From contig JAKBAU010000015.1 in assembly GCA_021808875.1 (NCBI GenBank), positions 1 through 27,130 of the forward strand: a stretch of 27,130 nt of DNA. Reading direction: 5' to 3'. Of the stretch, positions 9,401-14,144 are shown one piece after another (positions within the stretch are counted from its first letter, which is position 1; the number at the start of each line of letters is the position of its first letter). The translations under genes and the position numbers were made by a program. The notes below the pieces were generated by a model, which did not search any database, had not been told where the DNA came from, and saw nothing but the letters and a program-made list of their open reading frames with translations. This DNA comes from Pseudomonadota bacterium (GTDB lineage Bacteria; Pseudomonadota; Alphaproteobacteria; Micropepsales; Micropepsaceae).

Positions 9401-10289
9401 CAAACACGCGCACTTGCGCGCCCTCTGCCTTCAATAAAAGCAAAAGACGCAAAGCATCTGGATCGGTAACATCGAGATAGTCACTTGTCAGCACCCTCAA
9501 CCGCGCCGGGGAACGTTCCCGCCGCTCCTCAGGGTTGAGAGCCGAATGCAAGTCTTGGAGAAGGAGGCGCAAGCCCGTGGTCTTGATAAAGGCAACAGCT
9601 AGGTCGATCTCTGTTGCAGATCCGATTGCAGCGGATAATTGCGGTAGTAAGGGGTTGGACAGCTCACCCGTTATAAGTCTGGCACCAGCGCCGATGCCTC
9701 GCCGAACGATTGCATTTAACCACACCTCCTGGCGTTCCGGACGGCTGTCTGGAGTAGTCCAAAAGAAGTGGGATTCAACATCGGGAAGCTCCGCAAGCCA
9801 TTTGGTCAACCGCTCCTCGGTGGCGTCGGTGTAATAGCGGCCGCGGTCTATACGCTCCCCACTTCCAATCTTGAAACTGAGGTAAAAGACTCCAGTCGGC
9901 TTTAAAGCCGCCCACAGGCGGGCAATCGAACCAGGGATTTCCGGTTCCGGGAGGTGCAGCAACGATGCGCAACACCATACCCCATCGAATATTGGCGCGC
10001 CTGCAAAGTTATTGAACTGCAGCACATCAACCTGTTGGCCTATCAATGCAGACGCCCGGGCCGCCAACTCTGTCGAGGCATCGAATGCTCGAACCGAGTA
10101 GCCACGCTGCATAAAAGCCCTGGCATCACGGCCCGAGCCGCACCCAGCATCAAGCAGAAGACCTCCAATCGGAATATGGGACAGGAAGCGGTCGTAAATC
10201 TCCGCCATGTCAAGTCCGACTGTCTCCGCCACAAAAGCGTCGGCGCACATGTCGTAATATGAAATTGTGTCTGCGATGATGTTGTTCAT
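6426..10289 (-). CDS. Methyltransferase-PLD nuclease-SF2 helicase-LexA-like-DUF3427 fusion
   Basis: A 1287-residue fusion that recognises and probably cuts or remodels DNA. Residues 1-200 are a class I SAM methyltransferase with motif I LLLDAGCGSGRDA (44-56), FDAS (69-72) and LKPTGVFYLSF (129-139). Residues 205-385 are a phospholipase D-type nuclease with H304-x-K306 and GSSN (326-329). Residues 400-755 are an SF2 helicase: ATGLGKT (431-437), DEFH (520-523), LTATPD (545-550) and QQLGRGLRR (717-725). Residues 1050-1150 resemble the LexA/S24 fold, with ASGNSM (1059-1064) and HDGD (1072-1075). The DUF3427 tail contains FHWQSQN (1218-1224) and HLFVRD (1247-1252). PLD-helicase-DUF3427 proteins are a known group; the N-terminal methyltransferase is the unusual part. 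It resembles small-molecule methyltransferases and lacks an evident DPPY/NPPY catalytic motif. GC is visibly lower than in neighbours, suggesting separate acquisition. The ATG at 10289 has no clear ribosome site. Confidence 0.87.
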   Translation of the reverse strand: MNNIIADTISYYDMCADAFVAETVGLDMAEIYDRFLSHIPIGGLLLDAGCGSGRDARAFMQRGYSVRAFDASTELAARASALIGQQVDVLQFNNFAGAPIFDGVWCCASLLHLPEPEIPGSIARLWAALKPTGVFYLSFKIGSGERIDRGRYYTDATEERLTKWLAELPDVESHFFWTTPDSRPERQEVWLNAIVRRGIGAGARLITGELSNPLLPQLSAAIGSATEIDLAVAFIKTTGLRLLLQDLHSALNPEERRERSPARLRVLTSDYLDVTDPDALRLLLLLKAEGAQVRVFEAGPSSFHLKAYMFARFGSAEALYGTAFVGSSNISRVALTEGLEWNYRIDYPADPGFLEVRARFEELFRDPRTHELTDAWIDAYEARRQLPSRSIAPGAEEREPIPQPSEIQAEALQALRATRAEGYRRGLVVLATGLGKTWLAAFDAENCAARRVLFVAHREEILYQAAETFLRIRPFSRAGFYTGSRRDETVEVLCASVQTLGRPHHLERFQPQHFDYIVVDEFHHAAAPTYRRILTYFEPRFLLGLTATPDRTDQSDILSLCDDNLVFSRNLFDGVSANLLVPFDYYGIWDETVDYQEIPWRNGKFDLEQLDNKLATLARARHALNQWRAHRQTRTLAFCVSIKHAEYMADQFRRAGVRASAVYSGSELGRSVALDKLSAGLLDVIFSVDLFNEGLDLPAIDTVLMLRPTESKILFLQQLGRGLRRAEGKEKLVVLDFIGNHQSFLYKVQVLGQTGSTYRELAAFANEMPEGRRKLPAGCFLNFDLRVIEFLKSLNSSGIRADYDALKAVLGRRPTLSEFYRAGSSVQQVQLQYGSWFALVAEYNDLSDDEHKVFRTHGSFLSELESARLTRSFKLVLLEAFQELDGWRVAPELPQLAHRSWEILQRQPPLISDLPEEFIISEDGHSLQWQQYWRRNPINAWVGGNTDRAGIAFFQVAEDRFNPTFKVMPENADIFADFVQEIVDYRLATYEVRIGGVDNPASGVSPRRPLQNRVELAYFPNLPMACGHFKAGTTGSEEHRQLGHSYGQLDPARHFIVRASGNSMNGGADPIHDGDFLLLELAPSEGFDSCTGGIFAVERQVDAGEKEYLLREVSRSDDGKYVLKALNPDYADLYVNEDVFPVAKFCAVVDQLDFAVGQSFMREEIPLLFGEKFNQGSWNSGHIVLHDQKVHVLLVTLNKQGKRQDQRYLDHWISEKRFHWQSQNMTRASSRRGQEIINHERLGISLHLFVRDTKLTGGKAAPFVYHGKARYVRHSGSAPMSVELEIN

Positions 10290-10294
10290 GCTTT

Positions 10295-10300
10295 AGTATA
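10295..10300 (-). promoter_or_regulatory. TATACT: possible -10 box of the methyltransferase-helicase fusion
   Basis: On the minus strand TATACT ends five bases before the ATG at 10289, and no Shine-Dalgarno sequence lies between. Transcription from this box would begin at or next to the start codon, giving a leaderless mRNA. No matching -35 hexamer is visible at 16-18 bases, so the call is weak. Confidence 0.25.
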
Positions 10301-10470
10301 GTCCGCACCATTTTGGTTTGGCGCCCTGAGAAGGAGCGTTAGCAATTCGGGTTGTTTCAAAAGATGCAAACTCAAAGCTCCAAATCTGAGCAGGGGGAAC
10401 TGAGGGGGGTAAGGCTGGCCGCCGAAAACTTGGTCGAGAGCGTGGCGTGCTAAAGCCCGGTTTATGCTTC

Positions 10471-11136
10471 TTAAGCCACCACGGGATAGAACGGCCGTCC
10501 CCAATTTTCCTCCGGATTATCCATCATCAAGTCGACGAAGACAGGCAACAGAAAGCTCAAAATGGCGACACCATCCCGCACCTGCGGTCGGTTTATGCCG
10601 CTGTTCCAGGTCGCCCCGCCATGGACCAACTGATTGCGCAGCACATAGAGCCGGTCGAAGACGAGGCTTAGAACCAGGACAGTGTTTCCAACCTGAAAAG
10701 CTTGCGAAAACTTGCGCGACGCGGCCTCGAAGCTCCTCTCCCAGTCCTCATAGCCTGCGATCCCATTATGGTGCTGCCAGAAAGGGTTGAAGAGGTGCCA
10801 GTTCTCCATGAGCATCCGCACCGGCCCCGAGAACTGCTGCCAGAGCGCCTGATAGATCCGTTTGCCCTCATCTCGCGCAACGAGTTTTCCGAAGTAGTCA
10901 GCGAAGGCTGCACGTTCGCTGGATGCAATCGCCTGAAAATCCCGCTCGTCCGCATAGGCTGCATTGAATGCAATCCAGAGAAATATGAAGCAGGCATCAA
11001 CATCATCACCGCATGCCTCGGCACGACCGATCCAGCTGATAGACCGATGAACCCGCAGCCCCATGGTTTCGGGAAAGCCACCGCGAATGGCCCGCTGCTT
11101 TGCCTTCAGAGTGTCATGACCCAAAATTGCGTTCAT
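10471..11136 (-). CDS. HEPN-type helical protein with an RNxxxH motif (putative RNase)
   Basis: A 221-residue, mostly helical protein with a C-terminal HEPN signature: LRNQLVHGG (166-174) gives R167-N168-x3-H172, the R-N-x-x-x-H active-site form of HEPN ribonucleases common in toxins and abortive-infection proteins. Helices before it (FIFLWIAFNAAYA, 51-63, and LVFDRLYVLRN, 158-168) fit the four-helix bundle. FPETMGLRVHRSISWIGRAE (21-40) resembles the N-terminus of many unnamed HEPN proteins. The ATG at 11136 has GGAGG six bases upstream, a strong site. It lies 66 bases downstream of the WYL regulator on the same strand, so the two are probably co-transcribed. Substrate and toxicity are unknown. 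It could instead be a binding-only HEPN protein, although the R and H residues argue for catalysis. Confidence 0.7.
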   Translation of the reverse strand: MNAILGHDTLKAKQRAIRGGFPETMGLRVHRSISWIGRAEACGDDVDACFIFLWIAFNAAYADERDFQAIASSERAAFADYFGKLVARDEGKRIYQALWQQFSGPVRMLMENWHLFNPFWQHHNGIAGYEDWERSFEAASRKFSQAFQVGNTVLVLSLVFDRLYVLRNQLVHGGATWNSGINRPQVRDGVAILSFLLPVFVDLMMDNPEENWGRPFYPVVA

Positions 11137-11202
11137 CTCCTACCTCCGACGCAACCCAAGAAGACGCCATCTCCAATGTCATGTGGCAAAAGAGACCATC
11201 CC

Positions 11203-12213
11203 TCAGGGCAAAGCCTTCTCCCTCAACCTCCGTGCTTCAGAGGCAAAGTCTTTCGGCTCCATCACAGTCACATGCTCTCCCCACATCTCAAGATGCCAGG
11301 CCATCTCCACTGTCCCGCCAGCCTTGAAGCGGACGACCAAAGATCCATCATCCAGCTCTTCGAAGGTTTGCGTAGGGTGAAACGCAAACTCCCTGGCGCG
11401 AGGAGCAGCAACCTTGTCGAATTGCCAGGCAACTTCGAACGGCTCCTCCTGGTAGACGCCAAATGAACGCTGCGCGTAATCGGCAAGGGAAAATCCCTCA
11501 TCACGGGTAAAGGTCTCGTCGAGCGACTCAAGGGCCTGGATATCTGACAGTGAGAAATTCCTGACCCCGGGCTCCTTCGAATTCTCCGCCCAGGCGACAA
11601 GGTAATGACGGATGCCGTAGAGAATCCCATAGGGACGAACAGTCACCTGCCCGTCCTGACCGCGGATCCGGTAGTGATAGCGGATCCTGACCTTGCGCAT
11701 GCCCAGTATGGCTGTCCTGAGGGCCGATAAAATATCGACGTTGATCTGCGGCCGAGGGCCTGGACGCATGGCTATGCCCTCAGCCTCCATCAGCGCTTCG
11801 ACGTCGGGCTCAAGGCGGGTAATGGTCGCGCGGTGAAGCTGCGCCTTGAGCTTGGCGGTGATGCGTTCAAGTCTGTCTGCCTGGGGCCCCAGGCCTTCGC
11901 GGCGGGAAAGAGCTATCGCGGTAGCCAAGGTGGCGAGATCCTCGACTGTGATGTCCGCGATAGGCTGCTGACGGCTGTTGCGGATGCGCCACCGCTTGAT
12001 CGGCTCCCCGGGATTGGCGTGCTCCACTTCAAAGAGGTTTTGTACCGCGTCACGCAATCTTTCGGCAGTCCGGCGGCTCAGGGGTTCGTCCGTATAGCGC
12101 TTGGAGATGTCTTCGAGGGATAGGCCTTCAGCCGACCCCTGCATGTCGAGCGCAATGCGGTGAATGATTTCGGCTTTTTCGTAAGGCACCCGTGCCCTCC
12201 CCCATACGTCCAT
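11203..12213 (-). CDS. WYL-domain transcriptional regulator
   Basis: A 336-residue regulator of the type that often controls defence loci. An N-terminal winged helix (about 10-80; LSLEDISKRYTDEPLSRRTA at 31-50 is the helix-turn-helix) is followed by a linker helix. The WYL domain (about 155-240) has RPYGILYGIRHYLVAW (193-208), where HYL takes the place of the WYL triplet. The C-terminal extension (about 255-336) contains DGSLVVRFKAGG (289-300) and WHLEMWGEHVTV (306-317). WYL domains are thought to sense nucleic-acid or nucleotide ligands, and in BREX-type islands such proteins repress the system. The ATG at 12213 has a GGGGGG eleven bases upstream. It is divergent from the peptidase/AddAB-like operon, so it probably controls both arms. 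Its C-terminal segment has a divergent homologue at about 20415-20645. Confidence 0.9.
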   Translation of the reverse strand: MDVWGRARVPYEKAEIIHRIALDMQGSAEGLSLEDISKRYTDEPLSRRTAERLRDAVQNLFEVEHANPGEPIKRWRIRNSRQQPIADITVEDLATLATAIALSRREGLGPQADRLERITAKLKAQLHRATITRLEPDVEALMEAEGIAMRPGPRPQINVDILSALRTAILGMRKVRIRYHYRIRGQDGQVTVRPYGILYGIRHYLVAWAENSKEPGVRNFSLSDIQALESLDETFTRDEGFSLADYAQRSFGVYQEEPFEVAWQFDKVAAPRAREFAFHPTQTFEELDDGSLVVRFKAGGTVEMAWHLEMWGEHVTVMEPKDFASEARRLREKALP

Positions 12214-12294
12214 TTTTGACGTACCCCCCGGTTAGTGTCCAGCCCGAAGGCTCGAGAGGGAGAAAGAACGAGCCAGAGGGAGTTCAAAGACCAT
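12214..12294. promoter_or_regulatory. Divergent promoter region between WYL regulator and peptidase/AddAB-like operon
   Basis: Both arms of the module start here. If the plus-strand membrane gene starts at the ATG at 12295, this 81-base segment is a shared promoter-operator region. If it starts at the GTG at 12235, only about 21 bases separate the genes. A TTGACG hexamer at 12216-12221 (plus) could be a -35 box, but I see no matching -10. No clear palindromic operator is visible. Confidence 0.35.
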
Positions 12295-12672
12295 ATGGCC
12301 TGGCCAATGCTCGGCAGCAATTTCCGGCAGAGTTCGTGGGGGGTGTTCCTCGGCGAGTTCCTGCCCGCCGTCTTCAGCGAATGGCGGGCCTGGCTCACCG
12401 GCAGTACGCCCATGGCCGGTCTCACGGTGACCGGTCTTGTCCGGCCTGAATGGGTTGCCTTTCCTCTCTGGATCTGGGCCGCGCTCATCTTTGGCGCAGG
12501 CCTGCTCCTGGCCACCTTCGGTGTCTACCACGCGTTGCGCAAAGAGCACGACGCCCTCAGGCGAACCACCCCTCGCGTTCAGTTTGAGGGGCCCTTTTTC
12601 CTGGTGCCGCTGAACGGCGCCACCACAGAACTTGAGCAGCAGTTTATCAAGAGGAGTGCCAATGACCTGTGA
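12235..12672 (+). CDS. Small protein with one transmembrane helix, cotranslated with the peptidase
   Basis: Not recognised as a named family. It has 145 residues from the GTG at 12235, or 125 from the ATG at 12295. The ATG has an AGAGGGAG upstream, but at a long 12-base spacing, and I cannot decide between them. One strong hydrophobic segment, about VAFPLWIWAALIFGAGLLLA (residues 74-93), continuing to about 97, is followed by a positively charged stretch (LRKEHDALRR, 101-110), which suggests a cytoplasmic C-terminus. Its stop overlaps the peptidase start by 11 bases, so the two are probably translated together. It could anchor the peptidase or its complex at the membrane, but this rests only on the overlap. 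Confidence 0.6.
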   Translation: MSSPKAREGERTSQREFKDHMAWPMLGSNFRQSSWGVFLGEFLPAVFSEWRAWLTGSTPMAGLTVTGLVRPEWVAFPLWIWAALIFGAGLLLATFGVYHALRKEHDALRRTTPRVQFEGPFFLVPLNGATTELEQQFIKRSANDL

Positions 12673-13855
12673 AGTGATCGTGATGAACCGCACCGGCGTT
12701 GCCGTTGCAGCCGACAGCGCCGTGACCCTTGGGCCCAAGGTCTTCCATCATGCCCAGAAGCTCTTTGAGATCGCGCCCGATATTCCGGTTGCGATGATGA
12801 ACTATGGCTGCGCGGAGTTCATGGGAGTGCCGTGGAGCCTGCTCTTCAGTTCCTTTGCGCGCCAGCGCCGCGGGCAGAAACTGGAACGCCTCGAGGATTA
12901 TGCGACTGAATTCCTGCACTATCTGGAAAATTCCCGTAATCTGTTCCCGGAGCCTGTCCAGCAGAAATGGTTCAAGGACACCGTTGAGTATTACTGGAAA
13001 GCCAATTTTGCTCCCAAACGGCAGCGTAAAGGCGCTCAGCCTACTACCATGCAGAACAATTTCCCACGGCTGGCGCGCCTCCTCAACAAGGATGCCGACA
13101 TCTGGAAGCATTACGAGCCACTCGATGGCTTCAATGCGGAATTCGTCGAACGGCTCCTTGCCCAGAACGGCCAGATCCTGTCGGAAATTGCGTCCGATCT
13201 GTTCGGTTCGGAAGCCCTCGACGCCTCTCTTCACGAGGGTCTGAGGGCCTGCGTGCGCTCCATGTACTCAAAGAACTGGTTCGCACCAGGTGACCGCAGC
13301 TGGATCGTCATCTGCGGGATGGGTGAAGCCGAGCATTTCCCACACATGGTTGAGTTCAAGGTAGGTTCCATGATGGGAGGCAAGCTGCGCTACGTACAAT
13401 CGGACAAGGCCGCCATTACCCGCGAGGATTCCGCTGTGGTGATACCGCGGGCGCAACGCCATACGGTCGACATGTTCTTCCGCGGCATCGATCCGCGGCT
13501 CGACCAACAGCTGGCGGATCATGTCACTGGCGTGGTGAAGGAACGCCTGTCTTTCAAGGGCAAACCGTCAAACCGCAAGGTTCTCGACACAGTCCGTTCG
13601 GAATTTCGCAAGAAGCTGTTCGAGGATGTATTTCCCGCCTACACCAATCCCCTCATCACGGCAATCGACGCCTTCGGTCCCCTCGACCTGACCAGGACCG
13701 CAGAAGTCCTCGTCAGCCTGACCGCGCTCAAGATGCGCATGTCCGTCGACGAGCGCGAAACCGTCGGCGGAGGGGTCGACGTGGCATTCCTCTCAAAATC
13801 CGATGGCTTCGTGTGGATCAAACATCATAACCAACTCCCGAATTGTCATGGCTGA
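12662..13855 (+). CDS. Proteasome/HslV-like Ntn hydrolase with N-terminal Thr2
   Basis: A 397-residue protein whose first 60 residues read like a proteasome beta-type or HslV subunit: MTCEVIVMNRTGVAVAADSA (1-20), then AQKLFEI (31-37) and MNYGCAEFMG (46-55). If Met1 is removed, Thr2 becomes Thr1; Asp18 then matches proteasomal Asp17, Lys33 falls within one position of Lys33, and Gly49 lies near Gly47. There is no propeptide, as in HslV. Residues 65-200 look helical and have no counterpart in HslV (about 175 residues). The Ntn fold seems to resume at about 220 with WIVICGMGEAEHFPHM. Related uncharacterised proteins occur widely in bacteria. The start is the ATG at 12662, with AGAGGAG five bases upstream; an upstream start would hide Thr2. 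It sits between a membrane protein and an AddAB-like pair. Protease activity is inferred from residues, not shown. Confidence 0.8.
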   Translation: MTCEVIVMNRTGVAVAADSAVTLGPKVFHHAQKLFEIAPDIPVAMMNYGCAEFMGVPWSLLFSSFARQRRGQKLERLEDYATEFLHYLENSRNLFPEPVQQKWFKDTVEYYWKANFAPKRQRKGAQPTTMQNNFPRLARLLNKDADIWKHYEPLDGFNAEFVERLLAQNGQILSEIASDLFGSEALDASLHEGLRACVRSMYSKNWFAPGDRSWIVICGMGEAEHFPHMVEFKVGSMMGGKLRYVQSDKAAITREDSAVVIPRAQRHTVDMFFRGIDPRLDQQLADHVTGVVKERLSFKGKPSNRKVLDTVRSEFRKKLFEDVFPAYTNPLITAIDAFGPLDLTRTAEVLVSLTALKMRMSVDERETVGGGVDVAFLSKSDGFVWIKHHNQLPNCHG

Positions 13856-14144
13856 ATCTTCTTCACGCGCCGACCAAGTCCTTGCTAGGCTTCATACGGG
13901 GTCAGATGGCGCGCACGCATATCTGGATCAAAGATACGAGCGCGTCGGGGGGCATAGTGATTTACCGCCGGATACCATCATGAGGACGCGCGCCTGTGAT
14001 TCACAGGAAAGACGCGACGGCGATACTGCTGCAGAGACTCTGCGGACTTCAGAAACCCATGACGGTGCGTGGACATCGTCTCCAAGGTCTGTCCGGGAAA
14101 CTGCAAGTGCAGCCTGCCTCCCGTACGCAGGGATGAGGGCGTGA
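13848..14144 (+). CDS. Possible 98-residue ORF between peptidase and AddB-like genes
   Basis: An ATG at 13848 overlaps the peptidase stop (ATGGCTGA), and the frame ends in a TGATG overlap with the AddB-like ATG at 14144, so the ORF exactly fills the gap. The product is rich in Arg, Ser, Thr and Asp, has no domain I recognise and no ribosome site of its own. The first half (about residues 1-45) looks protein-like; the second half does not. It may be a real small coupled gene, a remnant, or chance. The neat overlaps at both ends are the only strong argument for it. Confidence 0.35.
   Translation: MAESSSRADQVLARLHTGSDGAHAYLDQRYERVGGHSDLPPDTIMRTRACDSQERRDGDTAAETLRTSETHDGAWTSSPRSVRETASAACLPYAGMRA

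Noticed and set aside
6426..10289. Classical restriction-modification methylase
   Set aside because: The N-terminal methyltransferase has a SAM site but no visible DPPY/NPPY-type or Cys catalytic motif and no target-recognition domain.
10286..10504. 72-codon minus-strand ORF with an ATGA overlap to the methyltransferase-helicase start
   Set aside because: It overlaps the HEPN gene end in another frame, has Leu/Arg-rich shadow-like composition and no ribosome site; the overlap is probably chance.
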